Position numbers and translations under genes: made by a program
Shown: positions 1 to 8,801 of the stretch, in pieces
Position numbering within the stretch: position 1 is the first letter of the stretch
How the letters are laid out: the number at the start of each line of letters is the position of its first letter
From: Bacteroides sp. CAG:1076
Lineage (GTDB): Bacteria; Bacteroidota; Bacteroidia; Bacteroidales; Bacteroidaceae
Direction: 5' to 3'
DNA length: 22,835 nucleotides
NCBI GenBank assembly: GCA_000436795.1
Contig: HF993287.1
Coordinates: 66,694-89,528, forward strand
The notes under the pieces: generated by a model
Seen by the model: only the letters and a program-made list of their open reading frames with translations
Databases searched by the model: none
Told to the model about the DNA's origin: nothing

Positions 1-74
1 ATCGTCGTGTAGAAGTATATATGTATGCCAGCCAGCAAATGATTCAGCAGGCAGAAGCTGGAACATTGAAGTAA
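1..74 (+). CDS. OmpA-family outer-membrane protein, C-terminal end only (partial)
   Basis: Reading from base 3, the window opens in a frame that ends in TAA at 72-74 and encodes 23 residues beginning RRVEVYMYASQQ and ending EAGTLK. The RRVEV start fits the last strand of the peptidoglycan-binding OmpA-like domain (typical NRRVEV), followed by a short helical tail as in many Bacteroides OmpA proteins. The rest of the gene lies outside the window. A strong terminator begins about 22 bases after the stop, which supports a real gene end. The family anchors the outer membrane to peptidoglycan. With so few residues the call rests on one motif and stays tentative. Confidence 0.6.
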   Translation, partial: RRVEVYMYASQQMIQQAEAGTLK

Positions 75-96
75 AACTCAGCTATTCCTGAAAATA

Positions 97-141
97 AAAA
101 ATCCAACTGAATAATCTGGAACGATTTTCAGTTGGATTTTT
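97..141. terminator. Bidirectional intrinsic terminator between the OmpA-like gene and the channel gene
   Basis: A perfect 15-bp inverted repeat (arms 97-111 and 127-141, 15-nt loop) has an A-run on the left and a T-run on the right, so it reads as a hairpin plus U-tract on both strands. It lies between the plus-strand stop at 74 and the minus-strand stop at 172 and can serve both transcripts. Confidence 0.85.
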
Positions 142-171
142 ATGTCTTTACAAAAAGAGAATTTCTCTTTC

Positions 172-798
172 TCACTCTTCTGTTCCGGTTTCATCGCCTT
201 TCAGTATCGGTAAGGTTATCTGATATTTAACGGCAAGAATGCGAACGATGAAAACCGTAACCCCTCCCATTATTTGTGAAATGTACGTTTCCAGTCCTAT
301 CTGCAGGCAAATCCAGTAAACCAGTCCTCCTATGACACATGCCATTGCGTAGATTTCCTTACGGAAAATCAATGGAATTTCATTGATGAATACATCACGA
401 ATGACTCCTCCTGCCGCTCCCGTTATACTACCCATGATGATAGCTACCCAGAAAGGATAGCCCAACGAAATGCTTTTTCCAAAGCCTACAACGGTGAACA
501 AGGCCAATCCGATACTGTCGAAAAGAAAGAAGGTGTTGTTCAAGTGAATAAGATATTTTCCAAAAATGATAACAAAGAACATTGCAAAGGCAGTACAGAT
601 CAAGTAAATAGGGTCTGTCATCCAGACAGGCGTGACGTTTAGCATAACGTCACGCAAGGTTCCTCCACCGATTGCTGTTGCCAGACCTACAATGTATGCG
701 CCAAACCAGTCAAATCGTTTAGCTGATGCCAGGCGGATGCCACTGATGGCGAAAGCAAATGTTCCTATAAAATCAAGTATCTGAACAAATGATGGCAT
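172..798 (-). CDS. TRIC/YadS-type (UPF0126) trimeric cation channel family protein
   Basis: This 208-residue, highly hydrophobic protein has about seven membrane segments and the duplicated signature of the UPF0126/TRIC family: GGGTLRD at residues 44-50 and GGVIRD at about 130-135. Each follows a repeat of roughly three helices. Prokaryotic TRIC homologues form trimeric monovalent-cation channels in the inner membrane; E. coli YadS is a relative. The length (about 205 aa) is normal for the family. The ATG at 798 gives an N terminus that runs straight into the first helix. It lies 22 bp downstream of the DUF3078 gene on the same strand, so co-transcription is likely. The family call is secure; the physiological ion and role are not known from sequence. 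Confidence 0.88.
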   Translation of the reverse strand: MPSFVQILDFIGTFAFAISGIRLASAKRFDWFGAYIVGLATAIGGGTLRDVMLNVTPVWMTDPIYLICTAFAMFFVIIFGKYLIHLNNTFFLFDSIGLALFTVVGFGKSISLGYPFWVAIIMGSITGAAGGVIRDVFINEIPLIFRKEIYAMACVIGGLVYWICLQIGLETYISQIMGGVTVFIVRILAVKYQITLPILKGDETGTEE

Positions 799-820
799 TT
801 TATATTGAGTTTATTAATAA

Positions 821-2323
821 TTACCAAGTATAACTTACACCAAAGCTAAGCAGTTCCTGTAACTGGAAGTAACTGTCTTCCGGATCGGCTTTAGAAACTG
901 AATCGTCGAAACGAGTATGAACAAACAGTTTCGTAGAGAAGTATTTGTTGAAAGCAAAGGTGAAGGTATTTTCCCATTCCGACAAGACTTGTTCATAGTT
1001 TGTCGTATAAGAAAAACGAGACTCCCATGTCAGACCAGTCAGGACAATCCATTTCAACGTAGCTTCCAATCGGGAACCCAACTGGTTCTTTACTTTCTCT
1101 CCCGCATCGATATTAAACTTTGTAGGATCGATTCTATCACTTGCCACACTATAGCGTGTGTAGTTGAACGGATTAATCAGTACAGACAAATTACAAACTG
1201 CGTCTCTTGTATACTTATAATCCATACCGATACCGATATTCAACTCAGACGGAGATAATAAAGAAGAAACCAAGTTGTCGGAGTTCGTTTCATAATTGGA
1301 AAAGAACTGTGTCTTAAATTCTGCCGAAACCGTATAATACCAGTTGGTAATGGCTTTATAACCAAACTTTGAACTTAAACGGATCAAGTCTTCACTTGTC
1401 TTATATTGATGCACGGTATCAGACGGAGCTGAGATAAAACCAAGTTTCCACTCCAGTTTGTTCTCGAATTGTATTTTTTGCTTGTCGTCATAGTTAAGCT
1501 GCAATACAGCTCCCGAAAGTAACGAAACTGTACTTTCACCTCCTTTGTACCAGTTGTCTGAAATATAGTTCTGTGAGAATTGCGCATATCCATTTCCGCT
1601 GAAAGACCAGAAGTTCGGTTTTACAACCAGCAAGTCCTTTTCTCTCACCTGTCCGGTTTGCGAAGCTGCTCCCACCAGATAAAATACTTTTTCTTTTTTG
1701 GGCTTTCTTACCTTCAACTTATCCGATAAAGGTTCTATTCCCTTCAAATCATTTTCATTTTTATGCACCAGATTAGGATACTGTAGATAGAACGTAAGCA
1801 GCTGTTTGTTTACCTCCTTATTAATATCAGCCGATTGTGTCAGCCGTGGAACCTGAAAAACAGAATCTTTTATGGCATCTTCCTTTACAAAAGGAATAAC
1901 AGGTTTCCAGTCGTCTATGGAGAAAGCCTGCTCAATCGGTTCTGAATAATAAGTAGCCGGCACAATAAGCTTGTAAAAATCTGGATTAGAACGAATCCAC
2001 GATGGAGCCTCCGGTAAGAAAATATCATCCCAGCGGTCCAGCATATCCTGATAATTTTGACGGAAACCGTATAAAAAAGCTTGGAATTTTTTTACGGAAG
2101 GGTTAATCCGTAAAGACGCTGATTGCGCCATTTTCGCTTTCACAGTTTCTACAACCTTCTTACGGTATACTGTATCGGCGGAACTAGCTTGTTTCAGACC
2201 CTCTGCTTGCTTGATACTTTCTACAATCGTATCGTTAGCTAATGTTAAGTCTTGTAATTCCTTAGCCTGACTCGCTTCATTTATCAGGAAGGACATAGTT
2301 ATAAACATACCTAGTGTTTTCAT
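821..2323 (-). CDS. DUF3078 domain-containing outer-membrane protein
   Basis: The 500-residue protein starts with a probable Sec signal peptide (short hydrophobic stretch, AxA-like cleavage near residue 20). Then comes a charged helical region with many Lys/Gln/Ala (about 20-110), and from about residue 230 a C-terminal half of alternating aromatic/polar strands typical of a beta-barrel. The segment NYISDNWYKGGESTVSLL is characteristic of DUF3078, a Bacteroidetes family with no established function. The last residues end on an aromatic (SYTW), as outer-membrane barrels usually do. A TATTTTTG -7 box lies just upstream (2351-2358, minus). It precedes the channel gene by 22 bp and is divergent from pyrG. 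Function beyond a surface barrel cannot be stated. Confidence 0.85.
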   Translation of the reverse strand: MKTLGMFITMSFLINEASQAKELQDLTLANDTIVESIKQAEGLKQASSADTVYRKKVVETVKAKMAQSASLRINPSVKKFQAFLYGFRQNYQDMLDRWDDIFLPEAPSWIRSNPDFYKLIVPATYYSEPIEQAFSIDDWKPVIPFVKEDAIKDSVFQVPRLTQSADINKEVNKQLLTFYLQYPNLVHKNENDLKGIEPLSDKLKVRKPKKEKVFYLVGAASQTGQVREKDLLVVKPNFWSFSGNGYAQFSQNYISDNWYKGGESTVSLLSGAVLQLNYDDKQKIQFENKLEWKLGFISAPSDTVHQYKTSEDLIRLSSKFGYKAITNWYYTVSAEFKTQFFSNYETNSDNLVSSLLSPSELNIGIGMDYKYTRDAVCNLSVLINPFNYTRYSVASDRIDPTKFNIDAGEKVKNQLGSRLEATLKWIVLTGLTWESRFSYTTNYEQVLSEWENTFTFAFNKYFSTKLFVHTRFDDSVSKADPEDSYFQLQELLSFGVSYTW

Positions 2324-2350
2324 TCTTATTCTTATTCGTCAATTTTCCTG

Positions 2351-2358
2351 CAAAAATA
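2351..2358 (-). promoter_or_regulatory. Promoter -7 box for the DUF3078-channel operon
   Basis: On the minus strand this reads TATTTTTG, matching TAnnTTTG, about 28 bases before the start codon. A weak TTTA lies 18 bases further upstream (2377-2380) where a TTTG -33 element would be expected. Confidence 0.55.
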
Positions 2359-2463
2359 CAATTAAATTTAGTCATATAAAATGATATTATAACAAATTGT
2401 GTCCTTGTTTTTACTCAAGTTCTTGTCGACTAATTAGTTCTTTGTAATGTTTTGTTGTTTTCC

Positions 2464-2496
2464 TTGTGGGAGATTTGGCTTTTTTTTATAATTTTG
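2464..2496 (+). promoter_or_regulatory. Promoter of pyrG-yidC
   Basis: TAATTTTG at 2489-2496 matches the -7 consensus, with a TTG at 2464-2466, 22 bases upstream, as a possible -33 element. Transcription would start near 2500, leaving an untranslated leader of about 50 bases before the GTG start. Confidence 0.5.
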
Positions 2497-2548
2497 CAAC
2501 TTTGAATAGTAGTGTTAGATTAATAAATCACTTTAAAACAATTATATT

Positions 2549-4147
2549 GTGGCAGAAACAAAGTACATTTTCGTAACAGGTGGTGTTGCCTCTTCATTAG
2601 GTAAAGGTATTATATCATCATCTATCGGTAAATTGCTGCAGGCCAGAGGCTACAGCGTAACTATACAAAAGTTCGACCCGTATATCAACATTGACCCGGG
2701 AACCTTGAACCCTTATGAACACGGAGAGTGTTACGTGACAGTTGATGGGCATGAAGCCGATCTGGACTTGGGACATTACGAACGCTTCCTTGGTATTCAG
2801 ACAACCAAAGCGAATAATATCACAACCGGCCGTATCTACAAGAGTGTTATCGATAAGGAACGTCGTGGTGACTATCTGGGTAAAACAATTCAGATTATCC
2901 CTCATATTACCGATGAAATTAAGCGTAATGTCAAATTGCTGGGAAATAAATATAAGTTCGATTTTGTCATTACAGAAATTGGTGGTACAGTAGGTGATAT
3001 CGAATCATTGCCTTATCTGGAAAGTATACGCCAGTTGAAATGGGAATTGGGCAAGAATGCCTTGTGTGTACACCTTACTTATGTTCCTTATTTGGCTGCT
3101 GCTGGTGAACTGAAGACTAAACCGACTCAGCATTCTGTAAAGGAACTTCAATCGGTAGGTATTCAGCCTGATATTCTGGTATTGCGTACGGAGCATAACC
3201 TTAATACCAATCTGAAGAAAAAAGTTGCTTTATTCTGTAATGTAGACGACAATGCTGTAGTACAGTCAATGGATATGCCGACAATTTACGAAGTGCCTCT
3301 CCGCATGCAGGAACAGAAGCTGGATGTAACTATCCTTGAAAAGATGGGACTTCCTGTCGGTGAAACTCCAGAACTTGGTCCATGGAAAGAATTCCTTAAC
3401 CGCCGTCATAATGCAACTGAAAAGGTTACAATCGGATTGGTTGGAAAATATGATTTGCAGGATGCATACAAGTCTATTTTGGAAGCATTGTCACAGGCAG
3501 CAACATATAACGACCGCAAAGCAGACATCCACTTCATCAACAGTGAAAAGTTGAATGATGAAAATGTAGAGGAAATGCTGAAGGATATGGATGGCGTTAT
3601 TATCTGTCCGGGATTTGGTCAGCGTGGAATTGAAGGAAAGTTCGTTGCCTTGAAATATTGTCGTACACACGATGTTCCGACCTTCGGTATTTGCTTGGGT
3701 ATGCAGTGCATGGCTATTGAATTTGCTCGTAATGTATTGGGATATGCAGATGCAAACAGTCGTGAAATGGATGAAAAGACTCCTCATAATGTAATTGATA
3801 TCATGGAGGAACAAAAGTCTATTACTAATATGGGTGGAACGATGCGTCTGGGTGCTTATGAATGTGTACTCGATCCAAACTCAAAGGTATATCAGGCTTA
3901 TAAGACTGAACATATCCAGGAACGTCACCGCCATCGCTATGAATTCAATAATGATTATAAAGCTGAATTCGAGAAAGCTGGCATGAAATGTGTAGGTATC
4001 AATCCGGAATCTGATCTGGTAGAAATCGTAGAAATTCCTACTTTGAAATGGTATATCGGAACACAATTCCATCCGGAATACAGCAGTACGGTATTGAAAC
4101 CACATCCTCTTTTCTTATCGTTCGTCAAAGCGGCTATCGATAAATAA
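2549..4147 (+). CDS. pyrG: CTP synthase (glutamine-hydrolysing)
   Basis: This enzyme makes CTP from UTP, ATP and glutamine, the last step of cytidine nucleotide synthesis, in the cytoplasm. The 532 residues (E. coli 545) show the N-terminal synthase domain with its P-loop-like segment SSLGKGIISSS and the GGTVGDIES block. After it comes a class I glutamine amidotransferase domain: CPGFGQRG oxyanion region, nucleophile Cys382 in FGICLGMQ, and His508/Glu510 in QFHPEYSS. All catalytic residues are present. The start is GTG, giving the conserved MAETKYIFVTGG; no upstream ATG would keep this frame sensible. It is followed after 27 bp by yidC in the same orientation, the usual Bacteroides order, and probably shares its transcript. 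Confidence 0.98.
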   Translation: MAETKYIFVTGGVASSLGKGIISSSIGKLLQARGYSVTIQKFDPYINIDPGTLNPYEHGECYVTVDGHEADLDLGHYERFLGIQTTKANNITTGRIYKSVIDKERRGDYLGKTIQIIPHITDEIKRNVKLLGNKYKFDFVITEIGGTVGDIESLPYLESIRQLKWELGKNALCVHLTYVPYLAAAGELKTKPTQHSVKELQSVGIQPDILVLRTEHNLNTNLKKKVALFCNVDDNAVVQSMDMPTIYEVPLRMQEQKLDVTILEKMGLPVGETPELGPWKEFLNRRHNATEKVTIGLVGKYDLQDAYKSILEALSQAATYNDRKADIHFINSEKLNDENVEEMLKDMDGVIICPGFGQRGIEGKFVALKYCRTHDVPTFGICLGMQCMAIEFARNVLGYADANSREMDEKTPHNVIDIMEEQKSITNMGGTMRLGAYECVLDPNSKVYQAYKTEHIQERHRHRYEFNNDYKAEFEKAGMKCVGINPESDLVEIVEIPTLKWYIGTQFHPEYSSTVLKPHPLFLSFVKAAIDK

Positions 4148-4174
4148 TAGGTATTAATTTGTAAATAGAAAGAA

Positions 4175-6028
4175 ATGGACAAAAACACGTTAGTGGGATT
4201 TGCCTTGATTGGAGCGGTTATTGTAGGTTTCGGAATCTACAATCGCCCCAGTCAGGAGGAAATGACACGTGCACAACATTATCAGGATTCAATTCAGGCT
4301 GTAGCACAAAAACAAGAGCAGATGCGTAAAGCTCAAGAAATTGCAGCATCACAGCCTGTATTGCCGGATTCTACATCTCTGTTCTTTCAGTCTTCGCAGG
4401 GAACAGAGCAATTTACTACGTTAGAGAACGATTTGGTTCAACTTACCTTCTCGAACAAAGGTGGACGGGTTTGCAAGGCCATGCTAAAGGAATACAACGA
4501 CCAGCAGCATCAGCCTTTGGTTCTTTTCGATGGAAAAGATGCTTCTCTGAGCCTTGGCTTTGATGGTAAAAATGAAAACATACTGAGCAGCCAAATGTAT
4601 TTTCAGGCTACAGATGTAACAGACAGCACTGTTACCATGCGTCTGAACGCAGCCAATGGCGGTCATCTGGATTTCATCTATAAGTTGCTCCCGAATTCAT
4701 ATGTAGTAGACTTTACCGTTCAAGCAAACGGCTTGCAGAATTTCTTCTCTCCTTCTGTTAAGACCATGAGCGTAGACTGGAAACAGCGTGCTCGTCAGAT
4801 GGAAAAAGGTTACACTTTCGAACAGCGGTATACCTCACTTACTTACAAGCCTGTAGACGACAGTTTCGACTACTTGAGTGAAACAAAGGATGAAAAAGAA
4901 ACCATTCCAGAAGTTCTTGACTGGGTAGCTTTCAAGAATCAGTACTTTTCGTGTGTCTTCATGGCAGAAAAGAATTTTGAAAATGCAACGCTCGAGTCAA
5001 AGATGGAACAAAAAGGAAGTGGTTACATGAAGAGCTATTCAGCTGAAATGAAGGCGGCTTTCGATCCGACAGGAGCACAGCCCAGTCATTTCCAGTTCTA
5101 TTTCGGACCGAATCACTTTAAAACTCTTTTAGCTTCCAATGATTTGTCGTTCAAGGATAAAGATCAGGAACTTGAAGATTTGGTTTATCTGGGATGGCCG
5201 ATTATTCGTTTGATTAACCGCTGGTTCACCATCAATCTTTTCGACTGGCTGTCAAGCTGGGGACTGAGTATGGGTATCGTAATCTTGCTGATGACCATTA
5301 TTGTTAAGATTCTGGTACTTCCGACTACTTGGAAATCATTCATTTCGTCGGCAAAGATGCGTGCATTGAAGCCGTATGTCGATAAGATCAATGCTAAATA
5401 TCCGAAACAGGAAGATGCGTTGAAGAAACAACAGGAAACAATGGCACTATACAGTCAGTATGGTGTAAGCCCGATGGGAGGATGTCTTCCTATGCTTATC
5501 CAGACTCCGGTGTTCATGGCACTGTTCTTCTTTGTGCCTAACGCTATTGAATTGCGTCAGCAGAGCTTCCTGTGGGCAAGCGACCTTTCCGCATACGATG
5601 ACTTAATCAGCTGGAGTACCCATATTCCTTTGCTGGGAACTCACCTGAGTTTGTTCTGTCTGTTGTTTAGTATAACAACAGTTTTAAATCAGATCATCAT
5701 GATGAAACAGCAAGATATGGGCAACAATCCTCAAATGGCTGCCATGAAGTGGATGATGTACATCATGCCTGTCATGTTCTTCTTCATCTTCAATGAGTAT
5801 GCTTCCGGATTGAGTTACTATTATTTCATTTCAGGTTTGATCGGTATTATTACCATGTGGATTATGCGCCGTATGACCGATGAAAAGAAATTACTGGCAC
5901 AACTTGAAGCTAATAAGAAAGCTCCTTCAGAGAGAAAGACAAGCGGACTGATGGCTAAGCTGGAAGCTCTGCAGAAAGAGCAGGAGCGCCTTCAGAAAGA
6001 ACGTCAGGAACGTATGAATAAGAAATAA
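4175..6028 (+). CDS. yidC: Membrane protein insertase YidC
   Basis: YidC inserts and folds inner-membrane proteins, alone or with SecYEG. The 617-residue protein has an N-terminal membrane anchor (about 5-23), a large periplasmic beta-rich domain (about 60-330) as in Gram-negative YidC, and the conserved five-helix core from about residue 365 to 570. The hydrophilic-groove arginine is present as Arg396 in SSAKMRALKP, followed by the cytoplasmic helical hairpin. The conserved MGGCLPMLIQ segment lies near residue 435. The C terminus is a long Lys/Glu-rich coiled-coil tail, typical of Bacteroidetes YidC and suited to ribosome contact. It sits 27 bp after pyrG and ends at a strong terminator. Confidence 0.97.
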   Translation: MDKNTLVGFALIGAVIVGFGIYNRPSQEEMTRAQHYQDSIQAVAQKQEQMRKAQEIAASQPVLPDSTSLFFQSSQGTEQFTTLENDLVQLTFSNKGGRVCKAMLKEYNDQQHQPLVLFDGKDASLSLGFDGKNENILSSQMYFQATDVTDSTVTMRLNAANGGHLDFIYKLLPNSYVVDFTVQANGLQNFFSPSVKTMSVDWKQRARQMEKGYTFEQRYTSLTYKPVDDSFDYLSETKDEKETIPEVLDWVAFKNQYFSCVFMAEKNFENATLESKMEQKGSGYMKSYSAEMKAAFDPTGAQPSHFQFYFGPNHFKTLLASNDLSFKDKDQELEDLVYLGWPIIRLINRWFTINLFDWLSSWGLSMGIVILLMTIIVKILVLPTTWKSFISSAKMRALKPYVDKINAKYPKQEDALKKQQETMALYSQYGVSPMGGCLPMLIQTPVFMALFFFVPNAIELRQQSFLWASDLSAYDDLISWSTHIPLLGTHLSLFCLLFSITTVLNQIIMMKQQDMGNNPQMAAMKWMMYIMPVMFFFIFNEYASGLSYYYFISGLIGIITMWIMRRMTDEKKLLAQLEANKKAPSERKTSGLMAKLEALQKEQERLQKERQERMNKK

Positions 6029-6051
6029 TACTTTCTTGCATAATAATCAGA

Positions 6052-6099
6052 ATGCAGGTAAATCGGGAAAACAAATTCTGGTTTACCTGCATATTTTTT
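6052..6099 (+). terminator. Intrinsic terminator after yidC
   Basis: Perfect 11-bp arms, ATGCAGGTAAA (6052-6062) and TTTACCTGCAT (6082-6092), are followed by a six-T run at 6094-6099. It begins 23 bases after the yidC stop. Confidence 0.85.
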
Positions 6100-6224
6100 A
6101 TCTCAGATTTTCAGGTAGCATTTACCTTATGATAAGTCTTTACAGAAAATAAAGGTACTATAAAGTGTAAGCCGTTTCAAGGCAAAAGCAGAAAGAACGG
6201 TAAACTCCCATGCTATATCCAAAG

Positions 6225-6285
6225 AAAAATCTCCCAGCTCTTATCTGATATTACATAAAAAAGCAGAAAGAGCAGAGAGATTTTT
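6225..6285 (-). terminator. Intrinsic terminator for the MBL-fold hydrolase gene
   Basis: Arms 6225-6242 and 6268-6285 pair over 16 of 18 positions. The left arm starts with an A-run, so the minus-strand transcript ends in a U-rich tail. It lies about 50 bases beyond the stop codon at 6334. The right side also ends in five Ts, so it may work both ways. The rest of 6100-6333 holds nothing recognisable. Confidence 0.65.
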
Positions 6286-6333
6286 ACATATAAAATTAAA
6301 AATGCAATGCCGTTTTGCAGATTGGCCTGAGAA

Positions 6334-7143
6334 TTATTTCAAGCAATATAATTCGGAAGGCGTAGTTCGTTTCAACGGGATAACCTGAACTCCCCCATCT
6401 CCTATTGATATACCATATTGCTTGAATGCCGTTTCCACTGTTTTATATGCCAAGTCCGGATGATTGTTATCCTTACTCAGGTGGCAAAGCCAGAGATATT
6501 TCAGTCGGGAAGGGAAATGCTCGGCCAGATAATTAGCCATTTCCCGGTTGCTCATATGTCCGTTAGGACCGGCGATACGCTCTTTCAGGTACCGAGGATA
6601 AGGTCCCATTTGCAGCATAGCTTCATCATAATTAGCTTCCAGTACCAAATAATCAGAACGGTCAATATATGTAGCCGCCGTATCTGTAATATGACCAATA
6701 TCAGTCAGGAAAGAGAATATTTTATCTTCCACCTGTATGCAATATCCAACGTTATCTGTACCATCATGAGGCACCTCGAAACACGTTACATTAAAATCCC
6801 CCAGCTCAACAGTTTCCCCCTTGCGTATGAAACGAGTATGTTCGGCATCCAGTTTTTCTGTCATGCAATAACTCCGGTTGATACCGGCATGCACTTCCGG
6901 AGTTGAATAGATTGGAATATTATGCTTCTTCGCCAGATGACCTACCGCTTTGATGTGATCAGCATGATCATGGGTTACAAATACTGCACGCACAGTATCC
7001 AGATTCAACGCATAATCCTTGAATATCTTCTTTATATTTCGTATGCCGATACCCGCATCAATCAATATTCCACATGTTTTTGTCGCCAGGTAATAACAGT
7101 TGCCGCTGCTTCCGCTACCCAGACTAAGAAATCGTACCTCCAT
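6334..7143 (-). CDS. MBL-fold metallo-hydrolase, YycJ/WalJ-like
   Basis: The 269-residue cytoplasmic protein has the metallo-beta-lactamase fold. The N-terminal strand LSLGSGSSGN is characteristic of the YycJ/WalJ/PhnP-like branch, and the metal-binding motif THDHADH lies at residues 57-63 (His58, His60, Asp62, His63). Further metal ligands are probably His126 (EVPHDG) and Asp148 (FLTDIGH). In Firmicutes, WalJ/YycJ is a nuclease-like protein linked to DNA replication or repair and cell-wall control; in Bacteroidetes the substrate is not established. There is no signal peptide. It has its own promoter (7175-7182) and terminator, so it appears to be a single-gene unit. The family is sure, the substrate unknown. 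Confidence 0.9.
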   Translation of the reverse strand: MEVRFLSLGSGSSGNCYYLATKTCGILIDAGIGIRNIKKIFKDYALNLDTVRAVFVTHDHADHIKAVGHLAKKHNIPIYSTPEVHAGINRSYCMTEKLDAEHTRFIRKGETVELGDFNVTCFEVPHDGTDNVGYCIQVEDKIFSFLTDIGHITDTAATYIDRSDYLVLEANYDEAMLQMGPYPRYLKERIAGPNGHMSNREMANYLAEHFPSRLKYLWLCHLSKDNNHPDLAYKTVETAFKQYGISIGDGGVQVIPLKRTTPSELYCLK

Positions 7144-7174
7144 ATATTATTGTATTCTTTATTTTTTGGAAGCA

Positions 7175-7206
7175 CAAAAGTACAAAAAAGAAAGGAGCCT
7201 GCCAAT
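7175..7206 (-). promoter_or_regulatory. Promoter of the MBL-fold hydrolase gene
   Basis: On the minus strand TACTTTTG (7175-7182) matches the -7 consensus, and ATTG at 7203-7206 lies 20 bases upstream in the -33 position. It overlaps the uxaC terminator. Confidence 0.6.
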
Positions 7207-7224
7207 ATCCATGCAGACCCCCTT
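7184..7224 (-). terminator. Probable intrinsic terminator of uxaC
   Basis: On the minus strand, bases 7224-7213 pair with 7202-7191 over 12 positions including three G-U pairs, with a 10-nt loop, followed by CTTTTTT (7190-7184). It begins 25 bases after the uxaC stop codon. Confidence 0.5.
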
Positions 7225-7248
7225 CCACAAATTACTATTCTTTTATAA

Positions 7249-8655
7249 TCAGAATTCGAAGAATTTTTTCGCATTGTTGTAGCAGATATCTTCCACCATC
7301 TGCTGTACACGTGGCATTTCGCATTCCGGAATTTCACCGTTTTCTACATCATTACCCAACAGATTACACAACGTACGACGGAAATATTCATGACGCGGGT
7401 ACGACAAGAACGAACGAGAATCAGTCAGCATACCGACGAAGCGGCTCAGCAATCCCAGCAATGACAAGGCGTTCATCTGTTTTTCCATGCCATCCTTCTG
7501 ATCGAGGAACCACCATCCTGAACCGAACTGAATCTTTCCAGGGATAGAGCCATCCTGGAAGTTACCCAGCATAGTAGCGATAACCTCGTTGGCACACGGA
7601 TTCAAGTTATACAAAATAGTTTTTGTCAGCTTGCCTTCAGTATTCAGTTTATCCAGGAACTTCGCCATAGCCTTTGCAGTCGTGAACTCACCGATAGAAT
7701 CGAAACCAGTATCAGGGCCCAAAAGCTTGAACATCTTCGTATTGTTGTTACGGATAGCACCGTAGTGGTACTGCTGAGTCCATCCGGTTTCCCAGTCCAT
7801 TTCAGCAAATACAATCAGCATAGCCGACTTGAATTTCAGGATTTCCTCCTTGGTCAGTTCCGTACCACCATACACTTTATTAAAGATGGCTCTGATTTCA
7901 GCATCTGTATAATCCTCAGCATAGAACTCTTCGATACCATGATCGGACAACTTACAGCCCTGTTCGGCGAAGAATTCATGGCGTTTGCGCAACGCAGCTA
8001 CCATATCGTCGAATGAAGAAATAGTCACACCGCTTACTTCCGATAATTTTTCCATGTACGCACGGAAGTCTGTCGGAACTTCTACAGCCATAGCCTTGTC
8101 AGGACGCCATGTAGGCAACATCTTGATTTCGAAACCACTTTCGCGTGTTGCGATATGATATTCCAGTGAATCAACCGGATCATCAGTTGTACATACCGTT
8201 TCAACATGGTAACGGCGCATCAGGTTACGTGCCGAATATTCAGGAGTTGCCAGCTTGGCATTACATTCATCGAAGATTTCGCGGGCAGTAGACGGATTCA
8301 AGATTTTTTCAATTCCAAAGCAAGTTTTCAGTTCCAGATGAGTCCAGTGATACAACGGATTGCGGAATGTATAAGGGACTGTTTCGGCCCATTTTTCGAA
8401 TTTTTCCCAATCGGTAGTGTCCTTACCCGTACAATAACGTTCGTCTACCCCGTTGCTACGCATTGCACGCCATTTGTAATGGTCACCGCCTAGCCAGATT
8501 TCTGTAATAGACTTGAACTGATAGTCGTCGGCCACCATTTTCGGAATCAAGTGACAATGATAGTCGATAATAGGCATCTTGGCTGCATGATTGTGATACA
8601 ATTCCTGCGCAGTTTCCGTTTTAAGCAGGAAGTTTTCATCCATAAATTTTTTCAT
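7249..8655 (-). CDS. uxaC: Glucuronate/galacturonate isomerase
   Basis: Uronate isomerase converts D-glucuronate to D-fructuronate and D-galacturonate to D-tagaturonate, the first cytoplasmic step of hexuronate breakdown. The 468-residue protein has the expected length and family marks: N-terminal metal-binding PIIDYHCHL (two His of the amidohydrolase-type barrel), WLGGDHYKWRAMRSNG, and the late segment SYPRHEYFRRTLCNL. The chosen ATG at 8655 gives MKKFMDENFLLKTE, matching the usual family start. It is divergent from uxaB across 318 bp with overlapping promoters, and the two enzymes act consecutively on galacturonate. No altronate or mannonate dehydratase gene is in the window, so the rest of the pathway is elsewhere. 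Confidence 0.97.
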   Translation of the reverse strand: MKKFMDENFLLKTETAQELYHNHAAKMPIIDYHCHLIPKMVADDYQFKSITEIWLGGDHYKWRAMRSNGVDERYCTGKDTTDWEKFEKWAETVPYTFRNPLYHWTHLELKTCFGIEKILNPSTAREIFDECNAKLATPEYSARNLMRRYHVETVCTTDDPVDSLEYHIATRESGFEIKMLPTWRPDKAMAVEVPTDFRAYMEKLSEVSGVTISSFDDMVAALRKRHEFFAEQGCKLSDHGIEEFYAEDYTDAEIRAIFNKVYGGTELTKEEILKFKSAMLIVFAEMDWETGWTQQYHYGAIRNNNTKMFKLLGPDTGFDSIGEFTTAKAMAKFLDKLNTEGKLTKTILYNLNPCANEVIATMLGNFQDGSIPGKIQFGSGWWFLDQKDGMEKQMNALSLLGLLSRFVGMLTDSRSFLSYPRHEYFRRTLCNLLGNDVENGEIPECEMPRVQQMVEDICYNNAKKFFEF

Positions 8656-8770
8656 AAAGCTTTATTTTTGAGTTTATGTATTTTGTTCGGTATTTTCATA
8701 AAAATCGAATAACGGTAGTAGAATTTGTGTTGTTCAACATCAATTTCGTTTTATTTGCCGTTATCGAACA

Positions 8771-8801
8771 CGAAAGTAGAAATTTTATTTGGAATAACAA
8801 A
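8771..8801 (-). promoter_or_regulatory. Promoter of uxaC
   Basis: On the minus strand, TTTG (8798-8801), a 19-base spacer and TACTTTCG (8771-8778, one base off TAnnTTTG) form a Bacteroides-type promoter. It overlaps the divergent uxaB promoter. The leader to the start codon would be about 110 bases. Confidence 0.5.

Noticed and set aside
6418..6906. 162-codon plus-strand frame
   Set aside because: It lies wholly opposite the MBL-fold hydrolase, whose motifs are intact; it shows no motif of its own.
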